Numbered from the stretch's first letter, positions 7,108 through 15,931 are shown. The stretch is DNA of 48,553 bases from Kiritimatiellia bacterium (GCA_017962605.1 JAGCUY010000231.1:1-48553), one strand, 5' to 3'. The notes: generated from the sequence alone by a model not told the origin. Numbers and translations are program-made.

Positions 7108-8475
7108 TTATTCCTCTTCGCCACTTGGGCGGGCAATTTCGAGAAGAGTGTTGGCCGACCAAATGTCACGCCCCTCTGCAAGGTTGCGAAGAGACTCGAC
7201 GCCAATGCGAGGTAGCCTGACTTCCTTCATCAGCCTGTTGGCCTCCTTGCCGGCGCTTTTCTCAAAAAGCTTCAATATGTCCTCATAGTCGATGGCGGCA
7301 TAGTTGGACTTGATATTCGCCAGCATAGCCTCGCCAGCTATTTCAGCATAGAACTTGCGTCCGGCCTTAAGGAGATTCTGGTATTCCGTGTTGCGGGAGA
7401 ACATCCAACTAAGGCTCTTGTCGATGTCCTTCCTGAAATCCAAACAAGCACGGACGAAGGGGAAGTCGTAGAAGACAATCCTAGCGCGCTTCACGGCATC
7501 TTCATTTGCGGCGTCAAGCGCCTTGCGCAAGGCGGTCATCTCTTCGCGCAAAGAGGATGCCTGGGAAGACGACAACGTCTCCACGTTGAATTTTTCCTGC
7601 CATTCCGCAAACGCGTCCCTGATGTCCGAAAGTACTGAAATGGTTTCCTGAATCTCCTCATGGAGACGCAGCCAATGTTCAATCCGGGATTTGGCGGCAT
7701 TGGTGGGCTTGGCCAGCTCACTCGAAAAATCGGCCATTCGCGGCGGGATGTAGAAATATTCATTAAGCTGCCGCTGCGACATGGCCGACATCCTTTTCCG
7801 GTCACCGCCGTGTATTATCGACTTGAGCACATCGCGCCTGGCGTCGCGAATCTCGTCGAAACTCTCCCCCCATGCGGACATCGTTTCGGAGATTTCCCCT
7901 CCGGCGGCCTCGTTGTCGAAGAACCCCTGGAGCAACGCCCCGTAGATTGTCCTGTCCGTTATTGACCCCTTCTTGGCCTCATTTGACGTCTGCGCTTTTT
8001 TTTCAAAGTTTTTCTCGCATACGTTGGCATGGAATAAGAGATACTGGTAACCGAGGGAGGTCAGCACTTTAAGAGAATCTATCCAGGAGGCATAGACCAG
8101 TCTGACCATCTCGCGTTCGCCCTGCGACAACTCGGCTCCGCCTCGCAGGCGCCGTTCAAGGGCGTTTCTCCAAGGATCGCCGTAAAGAAACTTTGCGAAC
8201 TGGAGGACATCGCCATTTTCTGGAGTCTTCGCGAAGGTAATCTCGCGGTCGTTGTAGGAAATTTTCCATTCTATTTCGCCATCGCCTCGCTCACGCATGA
8301 ACACGGCGTTGCGTCCATCGTTCCAGGCGCGATGCGCCATTTGCTCGCAGGCGGTCTCCATGTCTATGTCCTGCCTGAACACCTCGCCGGGAGTCGGCAC
8401 ATAAAGATTGGACGCGGGGGCGGAGGCCGCCGCCAAAAGAGCGGCCGCGAAGATAGAGTGTCTTATCCAGTCCAT
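7108..8475 (-). CDS. Secreted or periplasmic protein of unknown function (last gene of the envelope operon)
   Basis: 455 aa from ATG at 8475, chosen over TTG at 8490 because a GAGG box lies about 8 nt upstream. The N-terminus (MDWIRHSIFAAALLAAASAPAS) is a signal peptide. The rest is mostly charged helix (about residues 60-440) with several stretches likely to be coiled coil, and no cysteine cluster or catalytic motif I recognise. The first 15 codons or so lie directly after the stop of the Sel1 gene. Co-location with LpoB- and YcfL-like lipoproteins suggests an envelope role; the function is unknown. Confidence 0.7.
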   Translation of the reverse strand: MDWIRHSIFAAALLAAASAPASNLYVPTPGEVFRQDIDMETACEQMAHRAWNDGRNAVFMRERGDGEIEWKISYNDREITFAKTPENGDVLQFAKFLYGDPWRNALERRLRGGAELSQGEREMVRLVYASWIDSLKVLTSLGYQYLLFHANVCEKNFEKKAQTSNEAKKGSITDRTIYGALLQGFFDNEAAGGEISETMSAWGESFDEIRDARRDVLKSIIHGGDRKRMSAMSQRQLNEYFYIPPRMADFSSELAKPTNAAKSRIEHWLRLHEEIQETISVLSDIRDAFAEWQEKFNVETLSSSQASSLREEMTALRKALDAANEDAVKRARIVFYDFPFVRACLDFRKDIDKSLSWMFSRNTEYQNLLKAGRKFYAEIAGEAMLANIKSNYAAIDYEDILKLFEKSAGKEANRLMKEVRLPRIGVESLRNLAEGRDIWSANTLLEIARPSGEEE

Positions 8476-8486
8476 AGCCACAATCC

Positions 8487-9710
8487 TCAATTCAGCGCCT
8501 TGAACACGACATGAAGGACGCGGTCACCGGCATTGAAACTCTCGTCCAGGACTTCAAACAATGTCCCCTCGGGGATCTCGCGTTTTTCGTTCATGGCGAC
8601 AAGTTTCGTCGAACAGATGGCCGCGATGTGGCTTATGATGTGGCCCCGGACGTTCTCATAAGTCTGGTTGCCGATGTCAATGTCAAGGTAGCCCGAATGG
8701 GTGTTGGCATTGTAGCCCTGCCCCACGACCCTGACATAATACCAGCGCAGGCTGTAACTGGCGACGCCATCCATGCCGAGGCTCTGCGCGACCCAGTCCC
8801 AGCTGACGCTCGACCTCTCAAGTCCGGGGACTCTGAGAAGGAGATCATTCTCGCACTGGATGACGATGTTCTTCTTGAGCAATTCCGAGGCGGCCATCTT
8901 GTCCTCGGAGGAAATCTTGGCCGAAAGGGAGAAGCTGCCCTTCTCCGCGTCGTAGCTCCAGGAAAGGATGGTGTATGGAAGGCCGCCGCCATCCGAGTCG
9001 CCGGCACCGGCCTGTGCGCGGTTGAAGTAGTCACGGGTCAGCATTGGGGAAATCTTCAGGGCACCGGGATCGCCGGCCTCCGCCGCCATGCCGTACCACT
9101 TCGTCGATTCTTCGAAACTGTTCGGCACCCCCGTGCCGAAGAGGTAGCACGCGCCGATTTTCGACATTGCGGCGGCCGCCTCGGCAGGAGCGGCGTTGGT
9201 CTCGGCCGCGCACCTTCGGAACCACTCAATCGCCTTGCCCGCGTTCTGGTCAACGCCGCGCCCCTTGAGGTAGCACTCGCCCATCCACAGGTAGGCCCCG
9301 GGTATATTGTATTCCTCCGCCGCGACCTTGAAATGCCTGAAGGCGTTCTCGTAGTTGTTCCAATCTTTCAGGACTCCCCTGTGATAGTAATGGAACAGGC
9401 CCAGCGCGAGGTTGGCCTTGCCGTTGTCCTTTGCGGACTTCTCAAGCCAGCTTACGGCTTCCTCGGGATTTGGCGTGCCACGCGCACCGCCCTTACCAGT
9501 CCCGCTTCCCGCCGCGTAGCACATCGCCACGTCATATTGCGCGGCGGCATTGCCACGCATAGCCTCGGCAAGGCGCTTTTCGAAAGGCGTGGCGCACCCA
9601 GCCAGAAGCAGGACCGCCATCACAGGCAGGGCAAAACAGCGGAGCGACGTAAAGCATCCACCGAAGAAGGACGCCTCAAGGTTCCATGTGTGCCGGAATA
9701 CTTCAGTCAT
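8487..9710 (-). CDS. Sel1-repeat lipoprotein
   Basis: 407 aa. A hydrophobic segment ends in the lipobox LLAGC near residue 38, so the mature protein should be a lipoprotein. Residues about 50-230 hold Sel1-like repeats (NAAAQYDVAMCYAAGSGTG, PEEAVSWLEKSAK, YLWMGECYLKGRGVDQN, KAIEWFRRCAAE, KIGACYLFGTGVPNS, ESTKWYGMAAEAGDPGALK). The C-terminal 150 residues are not recognised. The N-terminus before the hydrophobic stretch is long, so the true start may be further in. It is followed within 12 bp by the unknown gene and preceded by the LpoB-like gene. Sel1 proteins usually act as protein-interaction scaffolds. Confidence 0.8.
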   Translation of the reverse strand: MTEVFRHTWNLEASFFGGCFTSLRCFALPVMAVLLLAGCATPFEKRLAEAMRGNAAAQYDVAMCYAAGSGTGKGGARGTPNPEEAVSWLEKSAKDNGKANLALGLFHYYHRGVLKDWNNYENAFRHFKVAAEEYNIPGAYLWMGECYLKGRGVDQNAGKAIEWFRRCAAETNAAPAEAAAAMSKIGACYLFGTGVPNSFEESTKWYGMAAEAGDPGALKISPMLTRDYFNRAQAGAGDSDGGGLPYTILSWSYDAEKGSFSLSAKISSEDKMAASELLKKNIVIQCENDLLLRVPGLERSSVSWDWVAQSLGMDGVASYSLRWYYVRVVGQGYNANTHSGYLDIDIGNQTYENVRGHIISHIAAICSTKLVAMNEKREIPEGTLFEVLDESFNAGDRVLHVVFKALN

Positions 9711-9731
9711 CGCAAAAGGCGCTAGAGTCGC

Positions 9732-10352
9732 CTACTTCTCGACCTCTTCCAGGTCACTCCATATTTGCTTGCCAGTTGAAAGGTCGATCAACTGAAGGGA
9801 GAGTTCATAGATTTTGCTTTTTCCGTCCTCGAAAGCGCGGAAGCGACCGTAAACCTGATAGTCGGCAGAGACATGCGAACCGAAATGCTGGAGGTTGGCG
9901 CCATCGTTGAGGCCTATGGCGGCATTCTGCGTAATTGAATCGGCAAGCACCGCCGAGACGGACTCCCCTGACGATGCGTCATCGGTTATGTCAAATAAAC
10001 GCGTCTTGCGCAAGGCGATTTCAAGCCGGCGCCTCGCGGATTCCAATTTCTGCACGACACGTTCTCCCGTCATGTTGTCGATGTTGCCGATTTGCAAAAC
10101 CGGAAGCGACCCCTTCTTCTCCGCCAAAAGGGCGTAGTGTTCCTGGAAGCCTTCGTCATCCTGCATCTTGCCAACGAGGGCGGCGACAACCGTCTTCACG
10201 TCGCGGAGAGCGGTTTCGTCGGGCTTTCCATGATCGACGGCCTTGGACGAGGCGCTTCCCCTCCTGAGCGTGCTGCTCAAATTGATGCATCCTGGAAAAA
10301 CAACTGCGGCGGCTAACAGCGCCATTGCTGGAAATAGGAATTTTGTTTTCAT
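9732..10352 (-). CDS. LpoB-like outer-membrane lipoprotein
   Basis: 206 aa. The signal sequence ends in the lipobox VFPGC (C22). The body matches the LpoB/PBP-activator fold: LPVLQIGNIDNMTGERV, a helix ARRRLEIALRKTRLFDI, then DYQVYGRFRAFEDG...YELSLQLIDLSTGKQIWSD. In E. coli LpoB activates PBP1B from the outer membrane, and its gene follows ycfL. Here a YcfL-like gene lies two genes upstream in the same operon, which supports the assignment. Whether it activates a penicillin-binding protein here is inference. Confidence 0.8.
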   Translation of the reverse strand: MKTKFLFPAMALLAAAVVFPGCINLSSTLRRGSASSKAVDHGKPDETALRDVKTVVAALVGKMQDDEGFQEHYALLAEKKGSLPVLQIGNIDNMTGERVVQKLESARRRLEIALRKTRLFDITDDASSGESVSAVLADSITQNAAIGLNDGANLQHFGSHVSADYQVYGRFRAFEDGKSKIYELSLQLIDLSTGKQIWSDLEEVEK

Positions 10353-10372
10353 TTGATGTCCTCGAAAATTGA

Positions 10373-11479
10373 TTATTCGTCCTCCCCGCCCGTTGTGGCA
10401 GGTGCGCCGATTAGCGTTGCAGCAGCGTCAATCAGGTCGCCGGTGGCAGTTTTCACATCGTCTGCGGCCATCCCTGGATCAAGGCCAAATTCCGGAATCT
10501 CACAGTCAACCATGGTGAGAATCTGCGGCATTCCCTCGACACGCGTATGGCTACTGGAAAGGTAGGCGCCGTAGCCACGGGCGCGGAGAAGGCGCACCTC
10601 GTCATCCGTCGCCCCTGATTTTTCAATGCGGTCCATGATCGCGTCGAAATGACGGTCTTCCTTGCGGATGCGGCGCCCATCCTCGCTCTCGTGTAGGACA
10701 ACAATGAAGGTGGTGCCCTCCTGAAGCCTGGCGCGGACTTCATACGGGTCGGTGTATGGATAGGACACCCTCACGTTGTGGATGCCTTCCGAAACCTTGA
10801 CCTTGAGCGGAGGCTGGCCGATTGTGCCCGCCGTGCCGTATGAAACGCCGTCTATGGAGACGTCCGCTCCCGGGAAATTGCAACCAAATCCGACTTCGAC
10901 AAGCTTCACGTCGATGTCGTTCCAGTTGATCTTCCCGCTCTTTTCGAGGAATTGCGCCGACGCCTTCGCCACGAGCCGCCCTATAAGTTCCGAGTAAACG
11001 GCTGCGCCATTTTGCGAGAGAGCATCGGGGGTCATTTTCGGTGACATCTCGGAGACCGTCACGGAGGCCGCATTGGACCCTTTTGGAAGTTTCTTCGCTG
11101 AAAGGGTGAGCGTCATGCGGACAGCCTGGACCCGTGCCGGAGTTCCAAAGCCTACAACTGAAGCCTCGCCTATGGACGCCGTGATTAGCGCCTTGGCTCC
11201 TAGGTTCTCTGCAAGGCGCGTGGCGGCGCTCTGCGGCATTTTCTCGCCATCCGGGCTGCGGTTCATGTTGTCGCCAACCGCATCGTTCGGGTCGATGACG
11301 TTGAAGATGTCGCCCGACAACGCCGTGGAGACCCTGTCGCCAAAATCTAAAAGCGACTGCTCGAACTCACTCGGCACATGGTTCTGCACGAAGAGGACAG
11401 CGTCAACTGGCTCCCCTGCGAATACGGTGGCGATTGCGGAGATGCCGATCGCGAAAAAAGCGGGAACTGAAGGTTTCAT
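10373..11479 (-). CDS. Secreted PEGA-domain protein
   Basis: 368 aa with a signal peptide (residues 1-21, ending VFAG). Residues about 25-180 resemble the nucleotide-binding-like fold seen in LpoB/CsgG relatives (LAENLGAKALITASIGEA). Residues about 205-265 are a PEGA module (GADVSIDGVSYGTAG, PPLKVKVSEGIHNVRVSYP). The tail is acidic. It lies between the YcfL-like and LpoB-like genes (spacing 37 and 20 bp), behind an AAGGAAAGGAAAAG ribosome-binding region. Its insertion into the otherwise conserved ycfL-lpoB pair is notable. A role in envelope assembly is inferred from context only. Confidence 0.75.
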   Translation of the reverse strand: MKPSVPAFFAIGISAIATVFAGEPVDAVLFVQNHVPSEFEQSLLDFGDRVSTALSGDIFNVIDPNDAVGDNMNRSPDGEKMPQSAATRLAENLGAKALITASIGEASVVGFGTPARVQAVRMTLTLSAKKLPKGSNAASVTVSEMSPKMTPDALSQNGAAVYSELIGRLVAKASAQFLEKSGKINWNDIDVKLVEVGFGCNFPGADVSIDGVSYGTAGTIGQPPLKVKVSEGIHNVRVSYPYTDPYEVRARLQEGTTFIVVLHESEDGRRIRKEDRHFDAIMDRIEKSGATDDEVRLLRARGYGAYLSSSHTRVEGMPQILTMVDCEIPEFGLDPGMAADDVKTATGDLIDAAATLIGAPATTGGEDE

Positions 11480-11516
11480 GCTTTTCCTTTCCTTATTGTT
11501 TCATCAATCCAAAACA

Positions 11517-11921
11517 TCACCGCAGAGGCCTTATGACCAGGCGGTAGTCCGCCGCCCCGGGCACTGGGCTTATCCCCTGCACGACTGCCTCTTCGCGGCC
11601 ATATAGCGTCAGCGGCAGCCAAAGCGTCTCGGCGCCTTTCAAAGTCATGCCGTCCTTGTCTTTCCACGAAAACCGATACTGGCACGCATAGTCGCGCTTG
11701 TCGGTGTTCTTGATTGTCACCTGTGCCTTGAGGAAGCCACCGTCAATGACCTTGGTCTGGTCCTGGATGATGTCAAGATGCGAGGCCAGCCTCCTGTCTT
11801 CAACCTGTAGGACGCCCTTCTCCGCTGACAAGCCCGCCGTTGTCGGCGAAAGGCAGCCAGCCAGCAGAAGAAGCGAAAATGAAAGAAGTGAAAAAGACAG
11901 TTTGCGGATTGATGTATTCAT
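11517..11921 (-). CDS. YcfL-like (DUF1425) lipoprotein
   Basis: 134 aa. The lipobox LLAGC ends the signal sequence at about residue 22. The mature part is a small beta-sandwich of the YcfL type: DIIQDQTKVIDGGFLKAQVTIKN, YACQYRFSWKDKDGMTL, WLPLTLYGREEAVVQGISP, then a DYRLVIR tail. YcfL is encoded next to LpoB in enterobacteria, and the pairing recurs here. It starts 32 bp after the LA_2272-type gene, so probably the same transcript. Confidence 0.8.
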   Translation of the reverse strand: MNTSIRKLSFSLLSFSLLLLAGCLSPTTAGLSAEKGVLQVEDRRLASHLDIIQDQTKVIDGGFLKAQVTIKNTDKRDYACQYRFSWKDKDGMTLKGAETLWLPLTLYGREEAVVQGISPVPGAADYRLVIRPLR

Positions 11922-11953
11922 GGCTTTGGAGGTCCAGTAAAATGCGCTATGCG

Positions 11954-12637
11954 CTAAAAAGCTGCGTTGACAATCGGGAAGAACGGAACCGAGGAGTCGC
12001 TGATGAAGTTCAGGAGGCCTATTTGAAGGCCTTCGAGGACCCGCGCCGAATTGACGACTCCAATCTGCACGCCTATGCCGCGGTCAATTGAATTGAAGAG
12101 GCCGATTTGAAGGCCCTCGAATTCGGACGCCTTGTTGAGGCATGCCATTTGGACGCCGCCGCAATACTCGCCGACGTTGTTGAAGATGGAGGCGCATTGG
12201 AGTCCGGTAAATTCCCCTTCGCATTGGTTGAATACGCCGGCAAACTGCACGGCACCGGCAGATCTGCCAATGCTGTTCCAGCCAGCAGCCAGCTGCACGC
12301 CATCGAAGTCCTCCGTGGTGATATTCCCCAATATGCCGATGTCCAGGCCTGCGACATCGCGGTGGCGACCAGCTAGAATATTCAGGCGCGCGCCATGGAC
12401 AGACCAGTCCGCCGATGGCGTTTCAAGGCTGGGGAGAAGGGATATGGCAAAGTGGACGACACCGGCGGACGGCACGCTCACCTCGCCAATGGGACGAGTT
12501 ACGACTTCTTTCCCCTTTGATGCCGGAGCTTCGCTGAACACGCGAGTTTTGACGGTCCCGTCGGCCGCAGCGGCGCACGACACGGCAACGGCGGTGGCCA
12601 TGGACAAGACGATTCTCTTAACTTGAGTTGGATTCAT
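11954..12637 (-). CDS. Secreted LA_2272-type repeat protein
   Basis: 227 aa with a signal peptide (residues 1-25, ending AAAADG). Residues about 90-215 carry short repeats of the type G(V/L)Q(I/M)(G/A)x(L/F)N: GVQLAAGWN, AVQFAGVFN, GLQCASIFN, GVQMACLN, GLQIGLFN, GVQIGVVN, GLQIGLLN. These probably form a stacked beta structure and match the surface-repeat family first described in Leptospira. It is the first gene of the envelope operon. Function is unknown; a cell-surface location is inferred. Confidence 0.8.
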   Translation of the reverse strand: MNPTQVKRIVLSMATAVAVSCAAAADGTVKTRVFSEAPASKGKEVVTRPIGEVSVPSAGVVHFAISLLPSLETPSADWSVHGARLNILAGRHRDVAGLDIGILGNITTEDFDGVQLAAGWNSIGRSAGAVQFAGVFNQCEGEFTGLQCASIFNNVGEYCGGVQMACLNKASEFEGLQIGLFNSIDRGIGVQIGVVNSARVLEGLQIGLLNFISDSSVPFFPIVNAAF

Positions 12638-12666
12638 GACTTTTTTCCTTACTTTTATTAATGAAT

Positions 12667-12696
12667 ATTATAACAAAAAAACAAACTTGCAAGTTT
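12667..12696 (-). promoter_or_regulatory. Promoter region of the envelope operon with a 14-bp palindrome
   Basis: The -10 is TATAAT (12672-12667). The expected -35 position is poor in sequence but covered by a perfect palindrome, AAACTTGCAAGTTT (12683-12696), flanked by A/T tracts. This looks like a regulated promoter with an operator at -35. Confidence 0.55.
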
Positions 12697-12780
12697 TTTT
12701 ACAAAGGCATGGGGAAAAAACTTCAGGCATCCCGACAACCGATGTTTGCGCATGCGCTTTTGCGGACATGCGGTTTTTGC

Positions 12781-12786
12781 TAGAAT
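12781..12786 (+). promoter_or_regulatory. -10 box of the FmdB-recO unit (leaderless type)
   Basis: TAGAAT ends 6 nt before ATG at 12793, with no Shine-Dalgarno in between. A weak -35 (TTTGCG) lies 16 bp upstream. Transcription is expected to begin at the start codon. Confidence 0.6.
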
Positions 12787-12792
12787 GTGAAC

Positions 12793-13344
12793 ATGCCCAT
12801 TTACGAATTCGCCTGCAACGACTGCAGGACTATCTTCTCCTTCTTCGCAAGGCGCGTGAACACCACCGCCACGCCTTCCTGCCCGAAATGCGGGAAGCCG
12901 CTCGACCGCCAGGTGTCACTCTTCCGCGCCGCCCGCAGCAGCCAGCCTGACGCCGATCCGCTCGGTCTCGGCGACGACGGCCTCGACGGCGACTTCCCCG
13001 ACATCCCTGACTTCGACCCCGGCGACAGCCGCGCCGCAGCGGCCATCGCCGAAATGGGCGACCGCATCGACCGCATCGACCCATCCAACCCCGCCGAGGC
13101 CGCGGGCGTCCTGAAGGAGTTTTCGCAGAAGTCCGGCATCAGGTTCAACAAGGGAGTCGCCGACGCCATCGAGTCGCTTGCCTCCGGCGACACTTCCGAG
13201 GCCACCCAGCAGCGCCTGGCCGAGGCCATGGAGGGTGGCCATCTTCTCGAGGAGATCAAAAAGGCCGGCCAGGCGCAGGTATCAGCACCCGCGCCATTCG
13301 CTAAGGACCCGACCCTCTACGACCTGGAGCCGCCTCCGCTATGA
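12793..13344 (+). CDS. FmdB-family zinc-ribbon protein with an extended C-terminus
   Basis: 183 aa from ATG at 12793 (the usual MPIYEF beginning of the family; GTG at 12787 is less likely). The N-terminal 40 residues are the zinc ribbon: CNDC and CPKC, four metal-binding cysteines. The rest is acidic (GLGDDGLDGDFPDIPDFD) and helical, unlike the short FmdB proteins of about 70-110 residues. It overlaps recO by ATGA, so the two are translationally coupled. The family is thought to be regulatory, but no activity is proven. Confidence 0.85.
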   Translation: MPIYEFACNDCRTIFSFFARRVNTTATPSCPKCGKPLDRQVSLFRAARSSQPDADPLGLGDDGLDGDFPDIPDFDPGDSRAAAAIAEMGDRIDRIDPSNPAEAAGVLKEFSQKSGIRFNKGVADAIESLASGDTSEATQQRLAEAMEGGHLLEEIKKAGQAQVSAPAPFAKDPTLYDLEPPPL

Positions 13345-14084
13345 TCGAGAAGACGGAAGCCATTGTCCTGGCGACCCACCCATTCTCCAGGACGTCGCTA
13401 ATGGTCTCGTGGCTGACACGCGACCACGGCCGCATCGTCACCCCCGTCCGCGGCGCATGCCGCCCCAAGAGTCTCTTCCTCGGCCGCATCGACGTGGCCT
13501 TCCGCTCTGAACTTCTCTTCTATTCCCGCGACTGCGGCGGCGTCCACAACATCCGCGAGACCACCCCCCTCGACATTCGCGAGGGGCTGCGCAACGACTG
13601 GCGCGCCGCCGTCGCCGCATCATACATCTGCTCCCTAACCGACCAGTCCGTCGAGACCCTACTCGACGCCGAGGGGCTTTTCGACGACCTCGACCGAGCC
13701 CTATCCTCGCTCGCCGGCGGCACGCCGCCGCACGACGCCGTCGTGGCCTACGAGTTCGACCTTCTCCAGCGCCTCGGCATCCGCCCAGACTTCACCAAAT
13801 GCGCAGACTGCCAAAGCCCCGACAGCCGCGAGTGCCGCTTCTCCATCCCAGACGGCCGCCTCTCATGCCCCTTGCGCGCCGACTTCATCCCGTCGCGCAA
13901 CTCCGTGGCGCTCTCGCGCGAGACCCTCTCGGCGCTGCGGCTGGCGCAGGGCGGGCACCTCGCGTCGTCATTCGGCCCCAAGGAGGCGCTCGCCATCCGC
14001 CGCTTCCTGGGGATGTTCCTCTCGCACCACCTCGACCTCCCCCTCACCCAGCGCCGCGCCGCCCTCGCATGGCTGGACATGTAG
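13341..14084 (+). CDS. recO: DNA repair protein RecO
   Basis: 247 aa. The N-terminal OB-fold reads EAIVLATHPFSRTSLMVSWLTRDHGRIVTPVRGACRPKS, followed by the helical domain with a zinc-site region CADC. RecO binds single-stranded DNA and SSB and helps load RecA in the RecFOR pathway. The length is typical. ATG overlaps the stop of the FmdB-like gene. Confidence 0.9.
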   Translation: MIEKTEAIVLATHPFSRTSLMVSWLTRDHGRIVTPVRGACRPKSLFLGRIDVAFRSELLFYSRDCGGVHNIRETTPLDIREGLRNDWRAAVAASYICSLTDQSVETLLDAEGLFDDLDRALSSLAGGTPPHDAVVAYEFDLLQRLGIRPDFTKCADCQSPDSRECRFSIPDGRLSCPLRADFIPSRNSVALSRETLSALRLAQGGHLASSFGPKEALAIRRFLGMFLSHHLDLPLTQRRAALAWLDM

Positions 14085-14104
14085 CGGGGACGGCGAACGC
14101 GCGG

Positions 14105-15709
14105 TTATCTTGAAAAGCCGTCAAGCAGAGCGCGCTTGCGCGGCGTGTCGGCGGCGGGGACTAGGTGTTTCGCGTCTGGGCCTTCATGCTCGACGCTCCA
14201 CCCTGGCCATTCGCGGAAGGCGTGATAGGTCCAGTCCCAGCCGTATTCCTCGAAGATGTCGATGCAGTCGCGAAGATACTGGTCTGCCCCCGGCGCCCAC
14301 GCGACGGCGCTGAACTCGCCGCAGTATATCTTCGCGCCGTGACGCAGCTGGAACTCCCGCACAGGCCGCAGGGCGCCGCGCAGGGCGTCGGCGTTCCACC
14401 CCTTTTCGGCATTTGGGTAGGAATCGGGATGTTCGGCAGGCTTCCACAGCACGCCCTGGTGCGTGTAGCGAAGCGGCATGTACATGTGGACTTCGTAGAT
14501 GATGTTTGTCAGATCGAGGGGATACAAGCTCGCGAAGGCGGAGGGCGAATCCTGGCCGTTGCATTCGATGAGAATCGGCATGTCGGGGTCGATTTCGCGG
14601 ATGGCCTCGGCTGCGCGCCGCTGGATTGACCAGTAATCGCAGTCGGGAAGAGCCTCGCGGGTCTGCATCGGCTCGTTCACCAGGTCGTAGCCGTAGATGC
14701 CCGCACGGCCCTTGAAGCGCCGCGCGATGCGTCGCCACGCCTCGATGAAGAAGTCTGCGCAGTCGCGGTCGTGGAGCATCCGCATGTCGTTGACGGCGTC
14801 GCGGTTGCCTGGCGGCTCGTGGAGGTCCAGCACGACTTGCATTCCACGGGAGACGGCCTGCGGCAGAACGAAGGAGTCGAAATGGTCGAGTTTGGCGTCA
14901 AGCCAGCGCCCGTAGGCGTCAAGATCGACGGGCGCGTCCCTTTTCTGGCGGTAGCCCCACATCTGGTAGCGGATCAGCGTCGCGCCCCATTTTTGCAGCG
15001 TGTCGAAGTCGTCCTCGGTCATGCTGTGCGGGGCCATCACGCCGCGGAAAGCGGCGCCCCCCTCCGGCCCCCCATTGGGGGGAACTGGCAAGGCCTGAAG
15101 GACCTTGCCACAGGACGGGGGAGCGGATTCCCTCTGTGCCTCTGTGCCTCTGTGTGAGATGATTCTATCCGAATATGCGCAGCGGTGCGTCTGGTTGGTG
15201 ACGGGCCAGAGGGGTTTCGGCTCGCCGATGCGGAGGGTGGAGAGATCGAATGCGGCGTGGCCGCTCGTCTCCTGCAGCCCCAGGACGAGCAGCGTCTTGC
15301 GGCGCGTGGCGGGGGAGAAGTCGCGGAGGTGGATTGTCTGCTCAGGGAAGTCGCCGAGGCGGCCGGGCGTATTCGGGTAGCATAGTTCGCCGGAGGCGCT
15401 GTCTTCGTACTCGAATTGGAACTTGAGGCCGTTGTACCAGTGCAGCGGCTTGGCGATGCGTTCGCCGCTTGCGACAATCTCCGCGCCGACTGGCCTGCCG
15501 TCCCATGCGGAAAGGTCGATCTCCGCCCTTGCGAGGCCGCCAGCCGCCTCTTCGCCGACCGGCACGTCGGCGATCAGCATGTTGCCTTCGATGCGGGCGT
15601 TGGGCCCGCAGCTCCACTTGAGCGCGGGCGCTTCGGCTCGGACGGCGCCAAGCCCTCCCATGAATGCGACGAGCGCCGCGATGACGGATGCGATTGCCCT
15701 TTTTCCCAT
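14105..15709 (-). CDS. Secreted GH5 glycanase with an in-frame repeat insertion
   Basis: 534 aa with a signal peptide (1-25, ending VRAE). Residues 30-165 form a beta-sandwich, and residues about 222-534 form a GH5-type TIM barrel: VVLDLHEPPGNR, YGYDLVNEP (E346, acid/base), EVHMYMPLRYTHQG, and IYCGEFSA (E465, nucleophile). Between them, residues about 180-220 (SHRGTEAQRE, then a proline/glycine stretch) are encoded by a repeat-rich insertion that keeps the frame. The gene converges on recO with a 20-bp gap. Its promoter shares a 39-bp element with that of the large LamG gene at 20263, so it is probably controlled by the XylR-type regulator at 22947. The substrate is probably a beta-glucan or mannan; the exact specificity is not readable. 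Confidence 0.88.
   Translation of the reverse strand: MGKRAIASVIAALVAFMGGLGAVRAEAPALKWSCGPNARIEGNMLIADVPVGEEAAGGLARAEIDLSAWDGRPVGAEIVASGERIAKPLHWYNGLKFQFEYEDSASGELCYPNTPGRLGDFPEQTIHLRDFSPATRRKTLLVLGLQETSGHAAFDLSTLRIGEPKPLWPVTNQTHRCAYSDRIISHRGTEAQRESAPPSCGKVLQALPVPPNGGPEGGAAFRGVMAPHSMTEDDFDTLQKWGATLIRYQMWGYRQKRDAPVDLDAYGRWLDAKLDHFDSFVLPQAVSRGMQVVLDLHEPPGNRDAVNDMRMLHDRDCADFFIEAWRRIARRFKGRAGIYGYDLVNEPMQTREALPDCDYWSIQRRAAEAIREIDPDMPILIECNGQDSPSAFASLYPLDLTNIIYEVHMYMPLRYTHQGVLWKPAEHPDSYPNAEKGWNADALRGALRPVREFQLRHGAKIYCGEFSAVAWAPGADQYLRDCIDIFEEYGWDWTYHAFREWPGWSVEHEGPDAKHLVPAADTPRKRALLDGFSR
15060..15165. repeat. Repeat-type insertion inside the GH5 coding region
   Basis: It contains two hairpins, CCCCCC-ATT-GGGGGG (15068-15082) and GGCAAGG/CCTTGCC (15087-15109), and three tandem copies of CCTCTGTG (15131-15154). 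The CCTCTGTG-type repeat is common between genes in many bacterial genomes; here it is translated as SHRGTEAQRE. The boundaries are approximate. Confidence 0.7.
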
Positions 15710-15753
15710 GGCTTGTATCCTTTTTTAATGGCGTTTTGAAAATGACGCCATCC

Positions 15754-15817
15754 ATTCTACCACTTCGCCCCTAAAGCCGTTAGCGTCTTTCGCGCATAAA
15801 AACAGGCACGGATTGCG
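15754..15817 (-). promoter_or_regulatory. GH5 promoter with putative XylR-type activator site
   Basis: The -10 is TAGAAT (15759-15754), preceded by GTGG. The -35 position is weak (TAACGG). Upstream, 15779-15817 matches 22875-22913 without gaps (GTTAGC, then TTTC-CGCA, AAAA, AGGCA, ATTGCG). The -10 also sits at the identical offset in both promoters. A weak -35 plus an upstream site fits an activated promoter. Confidence 0.75.
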
Positions 15818-15931
15818 CAGAGATGCTACATGTCTGAGAGGGAAAGAAAGCGGTATTCTGGTGTGCAGTGGCGAAAGGCGCCAGTGGCGGCGAGGAAAAC
15901 CTCCGCCTTGCGGCTTTCAGGACGGCGGCTG

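Noticed and set aside
8511..9725. Long plus-strand frame opposite the Sel1 lipoprotein gene
   Set aside because: Antisense shadow; the minus frame has a lipobox and Sel1 repeats.
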